From the NCBI GenBank assembly GCA_021295655.1, contig JAGWBX010000004.1, forward strand, positions 1 to 62,890: a DNA stretch of 62,890 nt, written 5' to 3'. Below are positions 44,210 to 52,485 of the stretch, piece after piece (the first letter of the stretch is position 1; every line of letters begins with the position of its first letter). The notes beneath the pieces were generated by a model. It had not been told where the DNA came from. It searched no databases and saw nothing but the letters and a program-made list of their open reading frames with translations. The stretch is from Candidatus Latescibacterota bacterium. GTDB lineage: Bacteria > Latescibacterota > UBA2968 > GCA-2709665. Made by a program: the position numbers and the translations under genes.

Positions 44210-45672
44210 CCGCATCGGATGCCACGCTGCTCGCCGTGGTGCTGCCTCTGCTCGGCGCCCCGCTGATCGGCCTTCTCGGACACCGGCCCAATCTGCGCGA
44301 GGCGGCCACGCTGGCCACCGGCGGCGTGCTGTTTTTCGTGGTGCTTTCCCTGGTTCCGGAGGTCCTGTCGGGTTCGAGGCCCGGCATACAGATTCTCGAG
44401 GTGATGCCAGGTCTGGCGCTTGCGTTTGAAGTGGAACCGCTGGGCATGCTGTTCGGTCTGATCGCCTCGGGGCTGTGGATCGTGACGTCTCTGTATTCCA
44501 TCGGGTACATGCGCGGGCATCACGAACCCAACCAGACCGTATTCTACGTCTTCTTTGCGGTGGCCATTGCGGGCGCACTGGGCGTTGCGTTCGCCCGGAA
44601 TCTGTTCACGCTGTTTATCTTCTACGAAGTTCTTACCCTGTCCACCTATCCGCTGGTTACCCACCACCGGACCGAGGAAGCGCTCCGGTCAGGCAGGATT
44701 TACATGGGCATACTGCTCGGCACGTCGGTCGGGCTGATGCTGCTGGCGGTGGTGTGGACGTGGCATCTGACGGGCACCCTGGAATTCGTGCCCGGCGGCA
44801 TCCTCGCGGGCAAAGCGAGTCCGACCGTGGTGGGCATACTGCTGGCGCTCTACGCGTTCGGGACCGGCAAGGCGGCGCTGATGCCGTTCCACCGCTGGCT
44901 GCCCGCGGCGATGGTTGCGCCTACGCCGGTGAGCGCGCTGCTGCATGCGGTGGCCGTGGTCAAGGCGGGCGTGTTTACCGTGATGAAGATTGTGGTCTAC
45001 GTCTTCGGCATCGATCTGCTCTCGAACACCGGCATGAGCCTGTGGCTGGCGTACGTCGCTGCGGCAACGCTGCTGATCGCATCCCTGGTTGCATTGACAA
45101 AGGACAATCTCAAGGCGCGCCTCGCCTATTCCACGGTCAGCCAGTTGTCCTACGTGGTGCTGGGCGCGGCCCTTGCCAACAACTGGGGAATCATTGGCGG
45201 ATCCATGCATATTGCGATGCACGCCTTCGGAAAAATCACGCTGTTCTTCTGTGCCGGCGCCATCATGGTGGCCGCGCACAAGACGGAAATCAGCGACATG
45301 GCGGGTATAGGGAAAACAATGCCGATTACCATGTTCGCGTTTTTTGTGGGATCGTTGAGCGTGATCGGTCTGCCACCGCTCGGCGGTTCGTGGAGCAAGT
45401 GGTACCTGGCGCTGGGCGCGGCGGATGCGGACCGGATGATTTTTGTGGCCGTGTTGCTGATCAGCTCGCTCCTCAACGTCGCGTACCTGATGCCGATTGT
45501 TGCACGCGCATTTTTCGCGGCGCCCGCCCAGGCGCCATCCAACCCGGCCGGCATCAGAGAAGCCCCGGCGTTCTGCGTGGTTCCCCTGTGCCTGACGGCG
45601 CTCGGATGCCTGGTGCTCTTCTTCGGCGCGGAAGAAATCTACCGGCTTCTGGCGCCCATTGCACGGCCCTGA
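44206..45672 (+). CDS. Second MrpD-like antiporter subunit
   Basis: This 488-residue, 14-helix antiporter-family protein starts at ATG 44206, overlapping the stop of the previous gene. It retains TM5 Glu (IFYEVLTLSTYPLV), TM7 Lys (GTGKAALMPFHRWLPAAM) and TM8 Lys (AVVKAGVFTVMK). The sequence differs clearly from the first MrpD, so this is not a recent duplication. Its role may be to replace the N-terminal antiporter half of MrpA, which is missing from the cluster, or to add a further ion channel. Confidence 0.88.
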   Translation: MTASDATLLAVVLPLLGAPLIGLLGHRPNLREAATLATGGVLFFVVLSLVPEVLSGSRPGIQILEVMPGLALAFEVEPLGMLFGLIASGLWIVTSLYSIGYMRGHHEPNQTVFYVFFAVAIAGALGVAFARNLFTLFIFYEVLTLSTYPLVTHHRTEEALRSGRIYMGILLGTSVGLMLLAVVWTWHLTGTLEFVPGGILAGKASPTVVGILLALYAFGTGKAALMPFHRWLPAAMVAPTPVSALLHAVAVVKAGVFTVMKIVVYVFGIDLLSNTGMSLWLAYVAAATLLIASLVALTKDNLKARLAYSTVSQLSYVVLGAALANNWGIIGGSMHIAMHAFGKITLFFCAGAIMVAAHKTEISDMAGIGKTMPITMFAFFVGSLSVIGLPPLGGSWSKWYLALGAADADRMIFVAVLLISSLLNVAYLMPIVARAFFAAPAQAPSNPAGIREAPAFCVVPLCLTALGCLVLFFGAEEIYRLLAPIARP

Positions 45673-45683
45673 CGGACAACGCC

Positions 45684-45929
45684 ATGGACGACAACAGGAA
45701 AGGCCGGCCGGACAAAGCCGGAAACGTCGTAAAATGCCAACGGGCGCTCTATGCGGCCTGCGCCCTGCTTCTGGCGGCGGATCTGGTCATCGTCAGACAC
45801 GGCCATATCGCGGCCGAGGAGTGGTTCGGCTTTCATGCGTGGTACGGTTTTGCCGCCTGCGTGGCGCTGGTTCTGATCGCCCAGGGCTTGCGGATGATTC
45901 TGGGACGCAAGGAAGACTACTATGATTGA
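45684..45929 (+). CDS. Small two-helix membrane protein of the Mrp-like module
   Basis: This 81-residue protein has a basic N-terminus (about 20 residues), two hydrophobic helices (around 22-38 and 53-70) and a short tail ending GRKEDYYD. Its stop overlaps the start of the third D-like subunit by 8 bases, which supports it as a real coupled gene. Proteins of this size sit between D-like subunits in some bacterial Mrp-like clusters. The function is unknown; it may be a linker helix subunit. Confidence 0.75.
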   Translation: MDDNRKGRPDKAGNVVKCQRALYAACALLLAADLVIVRHGHIAAEEWFGFHAWYGFAACVALVLIAQGLRMILGRKEDYYD

Positions 45930-47610
45930 CCCATTTCCCCCGGCGTTGATCCTGATGATGGGGTCGCTGCTGATACCGTTGCTGCGGGGGCGCTTGCAAT
46001 CGGCCTATATGCTGCTGCTTCCGGTTGCCGGGCTTGCCTATCTGATCGGGCTCACCCCGGGGGAATACTGGAAGATCGGGATCTTCGACTATGCCATTAC
46101 AATGGTCCGTATAGACAGGCTCAGCCTGGTCTTCGGCTATATCTTCCATATTGCCGCCTTGTTGAGCGTCGTCTACGCGCTCCACGTGAAGGACAATGCG
46201 CAACACGTTGCGGGCCTGTTCTATGCGGGCAGCGCCGTAGGCGCCCTCTTCGCAGGCGACCTGATCACCCTGTTCGTCTTCTGGGAACTGACGGCGGTCT
46301 CTTCCGTTTTCCTGATCTGGAGCCGCCGTACCAACCGCGCCTATGCCGCCGGAATGCGCTACCTGATCGTGCAGGTCTGCTCGGGCATGATTCTGCTGGC
46401 CGGCATTCTTATCCATCTGCGTGAGACGGGGTCGATCGCGTTTTCAGATTTCGGGCTGAACGGCCTGGGCACAACACTTGTCTTCGTCGCTTTTGGAATC
46501 AAATGCGCATTTCCTTTGCTCCACAACTGGCTGTCGGACGCCTATCCGGAGGCGACGGTGACCGGTACCGTGTTCCTGAGCGCTTTCACAACCAAGCTGG
46601 CGGTCTATGCGCTTGCCCGGGGCTTTCCCGGTACCGAAATCCTGATCCCGATTGGCGCCGCGATGACCGTATTCCCCATGTTTTACGCGGTTATCGAAAA
46701 CGACCTCAGGCGGGTGCTGGCCCATAGCCTGAACATCCAGCTGGGATTTATGGTCGTCGGTATAGGGATCGGGACGCAGATGGCCCTGAACGGTACCGCC
46801 GCCCACGCTGTCACCCACGTCATTTACAAGGCGTTGCTGTTTATGTCGATGGGTGCGGTTCTTTATCGGACGGGCACGGCCAGGGCTTCGGAACTGGGCG
46901 GGCTTTACAGGTCCATGCCTCAGACGACGGCTTTCTGCATTGTCGGCGCGGCGTCGATTTCGGCTGTTCCCTTCTTCAACGGTTTCGTCAGCAAGTCATT
47001 TATCCTTTGGGCGGTGGCCGATGGACACTACGTTCTGACCTGGCTGGTGTTGTTGTTCGCTTCGGCGGGTGTGTTGCTCTATACGGGAATCAGGATCCCC
47101 TACCTTGCCTTTTTCTCGGAAGATTCAGGGATCCGCTGCAGTGAGGCGCCTCTGAACATGCGCGTTGCAATGGGCGCCGCCGCCGGCATTTGCATCCTGA
47201 TAGGCATCATTCCGAAACCGCTCTACGGGATACTGCCCTATGAAGTGAATTACGAACCCTATACGGTGGACCACCTGGTTACCCAGTACCAACTGTTACT
47301 GTTTTCCGCTCTGGCCTTCGTTGTATTGAAGCGGACCGGGATCTATCCGTCCGTACTCCGGTCCGTAAACCTGGACACCGACTGGGCGTATCGACGACTG
47401 GTTCCCGGCATCGTGGGGGTTGTCGCGCGGGTGGGTGATTCCGCCGGAGGTTCGTTCATCGAGGGCGGAAAGGCGCTGGTCTCGGCAACCGTTTCCGGAT
47501 GCCGTCAATACCACGGTCCGCAGAGCATTCTGGGGCGAACCTGGCTCACGGGTACTGCCGTGTTGGTGGTGACCATCTTTCTGGCCGCATTCATGATCTT
47601 CTGTTTCTGA
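45922..47610 (+). CDS. Third MrpD-like antiporter subunit
   Basis: This 562-residue protein, the longest of the three, has TM5 Glu in FVFWELTAVSSVFLIW, TM7 Lys in GIKCAFPLLHNWLSDAYPEA, TM8 Lys in FTTKLAVYALARG and YKALLFMSMGAVLYRTG. After the antiporter core it carries about 100 extra C-terminal residues with a final hydrophobic helix. These could be a lateral helix like that of NuoL, although this was not modelled. The start overlaps the small membrane protein gene. It is the last gene before a 189-bp gap and nuoN. Confidence 0.88.
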   Translation: MIDPFPPALILMMGSLLIPLLRGRLQSAYMLLLPVAGLAYLIGLTPGEYWKIGIFDYAITMVRIDRLSLVFGYIFHIAALLSVVYALHVKDNAQHVAGLFYAGSAVGALFAGDLITLFVFWELTAVSSVFLIWSRRTNRAYAAGMRYLIVQVCSGMILLAGILIHLRETGSIAFSDFGLNGLGTTLVFVAFGIKCAFPLLHNWLSDAYPEATVTGTVFLSAFTTKLAVYALARGFPGTEILIPIGAAMTVFPMFYAVIENDLRRVLAHSLNIQLGFMVVGIGIGTQMALNGTAAHAVTHVIYKALLFMSMGAVLYRTGTARASELGGLYRSMPQTTAFCIVGAASISAVPFFNGFVSKSFILWAVADGHYVLTWLVLLFASAGVLLYTGIRIPYLAFFSEDSGIRCSEAPLNMRVAMGAAAGICILIGIIPKPLYGILPYEVNYEPYTVDHLVTQYQLLLFSALAFVVLKRTGIYPSVLRSVNLDTDWAYRRLVPGIVGVVARVGDSAGGSFIEGGKALVSATVSGCRQYHGPQSILGRTWLTGTAVLVVTIFLAAFMIFCF

Positions 47611-47735
47611 TGGGCAGGATCACATGGTCTTATTTTAGTGCCATAAAAACAGGTATTTAAATATATTTTCCGCGCGGAAGATCAACAGTCTCGTCCGGCA
47701 ATTGCGTGCCCGCGCGCCAATTTCAAACTTTAGGC

Positions 47736-47764
47736 TTGACTTTTTTATAGCATCCCCGTTAATT
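47736..47764 (+). promoter_or_regulatory. Possible internal promoter before nuoN
   Basis: TTGACT (47736-47741) and TTAATT (47759-47764) are separated by 17 bp in the only AT-rich gap of the nuo block. If used, it would let nuoN and the ATP synthase genes be transcribed apart from the upstream genes. Confidence 0.4.
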
Positions 47765-47799
47765 AATGTCGCTAATAATTATCACCGAGGACTACCGCG

Positions 47800-49242
47800 T
47801 TGCCTGACCTGAACTGGATTGTACTCGTTCCCTCGCTGATTGTCGCGGGGAGTGCGCTGCTGGTCCTGTGCATCGACATTGTCCGGCCGGTAAACCGGGG
47901 TGTGGGGGCGGCATACGCGGCCGTTATCGGAACGGGCATGGCGGCGGTCGCCTGCGTAGGACTCTGGGGGCGGTCCGAGCAAGCCTTCGGCGGGATGCTC
48001 GCGCTGGACAACTTCGCGCTCTTTTCCAACATCATATTTACGGTTGGCACGGCGCTGACCATTTTTGTCTCCACGGGTTACCTGAGGCGGGAACAGGGCA
48101 GCCGCAGCGAGTATTATCTGCTGCTGCTGACGGCCACCCTGGGCATGATGCTCATGGCCGCGGGGACGGACCTTATCGTGATCTTCCTGGGGTTGGAGCT
48201 GATGTCTCTGTCGCTCTATATTCTGGTTGGATTCCTGAGTTCGCGTTCCGTCTCCAATGAAGCCTCCCTGAAATATCTCTTGCTTGGCGCCTTTGCAACC
48301 GGGTTTCTGCTTTACGGGATTGCACTGATCTACGGGTCGACCGGTTCCACCAGCCTCCAACAGATCGGCGCAATGCTATTGCGGCGCGTGGACGGCGGCG
48401 GGCTGATGTTGTATGCGGGCATGGTATTGCTGGTTGTGGGCTTCGCATTCAAGGTGGCGGCCGTCCCGTTTCATATGTGGGCGCCCGATGTTTACGAAGG
48501 AGCGCCCGCGGCGGTTACGGCGTTTCTCTCGGCAGGGCCCAAGGCGGCAGCCTTCGTTGCATTCCTGCGCGTGCTGATGGTATCTCTGGAATCATTGAAG
48601 GCGGAGTGGACGGCGGTGCTCTGGATTCTGGCCGCGTTGACCATGACGGTAGGCAACCTGAGCGCGCTGGGGCAGCGCAGCATCAAGCGAATGCTGGCCT
48701 ATTCCAGCGTTGCTCATGCCGGTTACGTCCTGGTTGCACTCACCGCGGCCAGCGGAAAGGGGATTTCCGCCGCGCTGTTTTATCTGCTCGCCTATACGTT
48801 TATGAATATTGGCGCATTCGCGGTCGTGATCCTGGTTGCGCGGAAGGGCGAAGAGAACGTCGACGTATCGGATTACGCGGGGCTGGGTTTCAAACATCCG
48901 GTCCTCGGACTGACGATGACGCTGTTTATGCTCTCGCTGGCTGGGCTCCCCCCCACCGCGGGATTCTTCGGGAAGTTCTACATATTCCGCGCGGCAATCG
49001 ACGCCGGCCTGGTCTCGCTTACGATTATCGGCGTACTGAACAGCCTTGTCTCGGTGTATTTCTATCTCGGGGTTGTTGTCAGTATGTATATGAGACAGCC
49101 CGCCGACGAAAAGCCGGTGGGGACATTTCCGGCGCTGGCACGAACCGCGCTGCTGGTGACGTCCCTTGCAACCCTGTATATCGGCCTGGCTCCCTCACGG
49201 TTTCTGGAACTGGCCAGGCAGACGGTAGACTCGCTGATGTAG
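47800..49242 (+). CDS. nuoN: NADH-quinone oxidoreductase subunit N (antiporter-like)
   Basis: This 480-residue antiporter-like subunit sits next to NuoK in complex I. It shows TM5 Glu in FLGLELMSLSLYILVGF, TM7 Lys in FKVAAVPFHMWAPDVYEGAP (a NuoN hallmark), and GPKAAAFVAFLR. The start is TTG 47800 with GAGG upstream. It is displaced from its usual place after nuoM by the Mrp-like module and directly precedes the ATP synthase genes. Confidence 0.95.
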   Translation: MPDLNWIVLVPSLIVAGSALLVLCIDIVRPVNRGVGAAYAAVIGTGMAAVACVGLWGRSEQAFGGMLALDNFALFSNIIFTVGTALTIFVSTGYLRREQGSRSEYYLLLLTATLGMMLMAAGTDLIVIFLGLELMSLSLYILVGFLSSRSVSNEASLKYLLLGAFATGFLLYGIALIYGSTGSTSLQQIGAMLLRRVDGGGLMLYAGMVLLVVGFAFKVAAVPFHMWAPDVYEGAPAAVTAFLSAGPKAAAFVAFLRVLMVSLESLKAEWTAVLWILAALTMTVGNLSALGQRSIKRMLAYSSVAHAGYVLVALTAASGKGISAALFYLLAYTFMNIGAFAVVILVARKGEENVDVSDYAGLGFKHPVLGLTMTLFMLSLAGLPPTAGFFGKFYIFRAAIDAGLVSLTIIGVLNSLVSVYFYLGVVVSMYMRQPADEKPVGTFPALARTALLVTSLATLYIGLAPSRFLELARQTVDSLM

Positions 49243-49313
49243 CAACAAGAAGCTCCGAATGATGCATTTTGTGGGTACATTCGTCCCGCAAAAAAGAGAT
49301 CCGCGGTGGGCAA

Positions 49314-49577
49314 ATGCCACTTAACAAAAAAAAAGAGACTCAGAGCTTTCGTCTAGTTGGCGAGTTGAGCGTCGTTGGACTTACGATTGTTATTGCCACT
49401 ACGATTGGATATTTCGTAGGATATTGGATCGGTGGAAATCTTGGAAACTCGGTATGGGGCGGGGCGATAGGTGGTTTGACTGGCGCTGCCGCTGGCTTCA
49501 TGGAGATGTTCAGGACCATTAAGCGCTACATCCAGCTGCTGAATATGGGACGAAACCCGGAGCAGAAAGATGGATAA
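49314..49577 (+). CDS. atpZ: AtpZ/AtpI-family ATP synthase-associated protein
   Basis: This 87-residue protein has two membrane helices around a glycine-rich turn (GYFVGYWIGG and GGAIGGLTGAAAGF), the PF09527-type ATPase gene-1 family. It is the first gene of the atp set and is thought to help ion uptake or c-ring assembly. ATG 49314 was chosen; the frame runs further upstream without a site. Base composition falls noticeably here relative to nuoN. Confidence 0.8.
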   Translation: MPLNKKKETQSFRLVGELSVVGLTIVIATTIGYFVGYWIGGNLGNSVWGGAIGGLTGAAAGFMEMFRTIKRYIQLLNMGRNPEQKDG

Positions 49578-50037
49578 GCCAGCTTGGAGACGGATTTACG
49601 CGCAGATTGACGATCAGTTTCTGATTCATGTGTTTTGGACTTCAATCTGGCTAACTGTGATTTTGGTTATTTTGCTCGCTGTCTCCTTAGGCACTGAGCA
49701 CGCATTTAGCTTTTTTGTAGGTGCCGCAATTAGCTTGGTGCTGCTGCGAACGCTAGAATTTACAATTCGCCACTTTCTAGTTCCGGGTAAGAAGAAGGCC
49801 TCTCGATCGCTATTCGTCATCGCGCACTTTAAGTATCTTGTGGTTGCTGTTTGCTTCTACTTCCTGGTTAGCAGTTCCTGGTTGCGTCCGGGTTGGCTGG
49901 CTGTCGGAATTGGCATCGTCCAAGGCGTGATTTTTTTGAAAACGCTTGGCATCCTGCTAAATGCCTGGATAAACCGGTCGGACCCGAGTATGGATATCCC
50001 GAATTTAACGCCCACCGAGAGAGAACGTCAGCAATGA
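49570..50037 (+). CDS. atpI: AtpI-like ATP synthase accessory protein
   Basis: This 155-residue protein has four hydrophobic helices, arranged like AtpI, which assists c-ring assembly in F-type ATP synthases. Sequence conservation in this family is weak, so position is the main evidence: it overlaps atpZ by 8 bases and atpB by 4. Codon use is AT-richer than in the flanking nuo genes. Confidence 0.75.
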   Translation: MDKPAWRRIYAQIDDQFLIHVFWTSIWLTVILVILLAVSLGTEHAFSFFVGAAISLVLLRTLEFTIRHFLVPGKKKASRSLFVIAHFKYLVVAVCFYFLVSSSWLRPGWLAVGIGIVQGVIFLKTLGILLNAWINRSDPSMDIPNLTPTERERQQ

Positions 50038-50888
50038 AGAGTCAGCGTCTTATTATCTGTTGCGCCGCCTTTCTTGTTCTGGCTGCCACCGACGAGATCT
50101 TTGCTGCAGAAAACAAGCAGCAGGGTGAAACTGATCATGCGCACACGACTATTCTTCACGGCTTGTTCAAGATTCCTTTTGTTGCGGATATAGTACCTCA
50201 ACCCCCTAAGATGCCAGACTTGGTGTTGGTGACCTATTTTGTTGTTTTATTCTTGACGCTGTTTCTGATCCGAGCGACCCGTAAGTTGGAACGTCTACCA
50301 ACCACTCAGATGCAGGGTTTTCTGGAGGTCGTAATCGAAGGAATATTGGGATTTTTCGCTGACATTCTAGGAGACGCCGGGAAAAAATACACATCCTTCG
50401 TCTGTTCCTTTTTTATTTTCATATTGGTGCTCAATCTGTCCGGTTTGGTACCAGGATTTGCGGCTCCTACGGCAGATTTGAACACGACCCTAGGATTTGC
50501 GCTGATCGCAATTGTGGGAGTACAGGTGATCGCCATTCACGAACTCGGCATTGGCGGTTACGTCAAACATTTCGTCGGAGAGCCCACTTGGCTGGCACCG
50601 CTGAATTTTCCGTTGCACGTAATTGGCGAAGCCGCAAAGGTATTGTCGTTGTCTATTCGTCTCTTCGGAAACATATTCGGAGAGGATACCGTGATAATTG
50701 TGCTCCTTGGGCTATCTCCAGTATTTCTACTCGGAAACCTAGAGATCCCGTTTTTCCCTGTGCAATTGCCGATGGTGTTTTTCGGGCTTTTTGGAAGCCT
50801 AGTTCAAGCACTTATTTTTTCGGTATTGACCTCAATTTACCTATCGATGTTTCTCCAAGGACATCACGACGAAGGGCGGCATCACTGA
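50034..50888 (+). CDS. atpB: F-type ATP synthase subunit a
   Basis: This 284-residue membrane stator subunit has the essential Arg in LSLSIRLFGNIFGED. An N-terminal hydrophobic segment ending FAAE looks like a cleavable signal peptide, as in several a subunits. The last helices (FGLFGSLVQALIFSVLTSIYL) form the ion half-channel. It overlaps atpI and lies in the low-GC part of the operon. Confidence 0.95.
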   Translation: MKSQRLIICCAAFLVLAATDEIFAAENKQQGETDHAHTTILHGLFKIPFVADIVPQPPKMPDLVLVTYFVVLFLTLFLIRATRKLERLPTTQMQGFLEVVIEGILGFFADILGDAGKKYTSFVCSFFIFILVLNLSGLVPGFAAPTADLNTTLGFALIAIVGVQVIAIHELGIGGYVKHFVGEPTWLAPLNFPLHVIGEAAKVLSLSIRLFGNIFGEDTVIIVLLGLSPVFLLGNLEIPFFPVQLPMVFFGLFGSLVQALIFSVLTSIYLSMFLQGHHDEGRHH

Positions 50889-51003
50889 GGCGCCGTGTAG
50901 TCCGCAAATGTGTACACCTAACCGTCGGGCTGATCAAAACCATGTTTTTCAATTTCCGTCGTGATGATTCGGTTCGGCGATTCACGCTTGGGAGGTACGT
51001 TTC

Positions 51004-51291
51004 ATGATTTACTATGCTGTACTCGCGTTTGCAGTAGGGTTGGGACTTCCAATCGCCGTGCTTGCGGCATCCACAGGACAGGGAAGAGCGACAGCCGCTG
51101 CTGTCGAAGGCATGGCGCGTCAACCAGAGGCAGCGGCTCGCATCCAGCTGGCAATGCTCATCGGCTTGGCGCTGATAGAATCTTTGGTGATCTATGCGCT
51201 GCTCATCTTTTTCCTTCTTCTCGGCGAACTGCCGACGTTCGAACAGGTGCTGCAAATTACGACTAGCCAAGGTCCGGGAACCGGAATGTAA
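51004..51291 (+). CDS. atpE: F-type ATP synthase subunit c
   Basis: This 95-residue two-helix rotor protein has the ion-binding Glu59 in LALIESLVIY and the loop ARQPEA. Gln26 (TGQG) is exactly 33 residues before Glu59, as Gln32 and Glu65 are in the Na+-type rings of Ilyobacter/Propionigenium. Glu59 is followed by Ser60, as in those rings, whereas H+-type chloroplast rings have Ala there. Tyr64 also matches. These residues suggest Na+ coupling but do not prove it. A 20-residue C-terminal tail extends past the second helix. There is a 115-bp gap before the gene. Confidence 0.95.
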   Translation: MIYYAVLAFAVGLGLPIAVLAASTGQGRATAAAVEGMARQPEAAARIQLAMLIGLALIESLVIYALLIFFLLLGELPTFEQVLQITTSQGPGTGM

Positions 51292-51317
51292 GCCTAGTTG
51301 AACGAAGGGGAGCAATT

Positions 51318-51830
51318 GTGGAGAATCTGTTACAAAGCCTGGGGATTGATCCAAAGGCAATAATTGCCCAGATTCTTGCATTTCTAATTGTCTTTTGGGT
51401 TCTCAAGCGGTTTGCGTTCGGCAAAGTCGGAATGTTAATCGAAAACAGACGGCGAGAGATGGAACAGCGAGACCGACGACTTTCGAAAGGACAGGCTGAG
51501 ATTGAACGTCTCGAAATAGAACTCGGCAATCGGTTGCGAGAGATTGAATCAGAGGCGCAAAGTCGTCTGAGGGAAGCCGTCGATTCGGCTAATGAAGAGC
51601 GAGAAAAAATCCTTTCACAGTCCCGCCAGGATGCTGCGCGCGAACTCGAAACTGCTCGAACTGAGATCAAACGAGAAAAGGAAGTGGCTATCCAAGAGCT
51701 TCGGAGCCAAATGGTGGAACTTTCGATCGAAGCCGCGGGTAAAGTGCTGGACGAAAACCTGGACAATGCCAGAAACAGGAAGCTTGTCGACGAGTTCATC
51801 GACAGCATTCCTGACCGTGGACAAAACTGA
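51318..51830 (+). CDS. atpF: F-type ATP synthase subunit b
   Basis: This 170-residue peripheral stalk subunit has one N-terminal membrane helix (IIAQILAFLIVFWVLKRF) followed by a long charged coiled coil to the C-terminus. The start is GTG 51318 with GGGGAG upstream. It is the last gene of the low-GC section; the composition changes sharply before atpH, 15 bp downstream. Confidence 0.93.
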   Translation: MENLLQSLGIDPKAIIAQILAFLIVFWVLKRFAFGKVGMLIENRRREMEQRDRRLSKGQAEIERLEIELGNRLREIESEAQSRLREAVDSANEEREKILSQSRQDAARELETARTEIKREKEVAIQELRSQMVELSIEAAGKVLDENLDNARNRKLVDEFIDSIPDRGQN

Positions 51831-51845
51831 TTTCCGGAGCGGAAC

Positions 51846-52391
51846 TTGAACGAAACCCCCGTTGCAATGCGTTATGCCAGGGCGCTCATCCAGGCGGCCG
51901 AAGAGCGGGACGCGCTGGACCGGGTGCGTGAGGATCTGGAGGGCCTTCTGAACCTGATCCGGGAATCGGAAGACCTTCGAGCCTTTCTCAGTGACCCCCT
52001 GATTTACCCGGAACAGAAGCGGACGGCGGTCCGGAGGCTCTTTTCCGGCCGGATCGGGGATCTCACCCTTAATTTCCTGCTGCTGTTGTGCGACAAGCGG
52101 CGCGAGCGTGGCCTGGACGGCATCATCAGGGCCTTCCTGATGCTGCTGGACGACCAGCGGGGCCTGATTACCGCATACGTGAGGTCGGCGCAGGAACTCT
52201 CCCGGGACCAGCGGGCGAGGCTCGTGCAGCGGTTGTCGGCTTATTCCGGGAAGCAGGTACGGCTGGACGTCGAAATCGACGAGGGACTCAGAGCGGGCTT
52301 TGTAACCCGGATGGGGGACCACGTATTCGACGCAACCCTCGAAGCGCAGCTGGACCGCATGCGCCAGAGGCTGGTTTCGGGTTTATCATAG
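51846..52391 (+). CDS. atpH: F-type ATP synthase subunit delta
   Basis: This 181-residue OSCP/delta subunit links the peripheral stalk to F1. It has MRYARALIQAAEE at the N-terminus and the C-terminal LRAGFVTRMGDHVFDATLEAQLDRM. The start is TTG 51846. The stop codon TAG lies within the first bases of MITE copy C, so the insertion touches the gene end without obvious loss of protein. Confidence 0.92.
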   Translation: MNETPVAMRYARALIQAAEERDALDRVREDLEGLLNLIRESEDLRAFLSDPLIYPEQKRTAVRRLFSGRIGDLTLNFLLLLCDKRRERGLDGIIRAFLMLLDDQRGLITAYVRSAQELSRDQRARLVQRLSAYSGKQVRLDVEIDEGLRAGFVTRMGDHVFDATLEAQLDRMRQRLVSGLS

Positions 52392-52466
52392 CAGTCCGCT
52401 CAGAAAGTCGCTCTGCTGGCGAACGCATGGGGAGGCAGACAGGATGGCCTTTTTTAACGGGCTGAT
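52390..52466 (+). repeat. MITE-like element, copy C, between atpH and atpA
   Basis: About 77 bp have ends AGCAGTCCGCTCAGAAAGTC and the complement of CAGCCCGTTAAAAAAGGCC, matching copies A and B. The element fills most of the 94-bp atpH-atpA gap and supplies part of the atpH stop codon context. Confidence 0.65.
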
Positions 52467-52485
52467 AACCGAGGTGTAGACGCTT

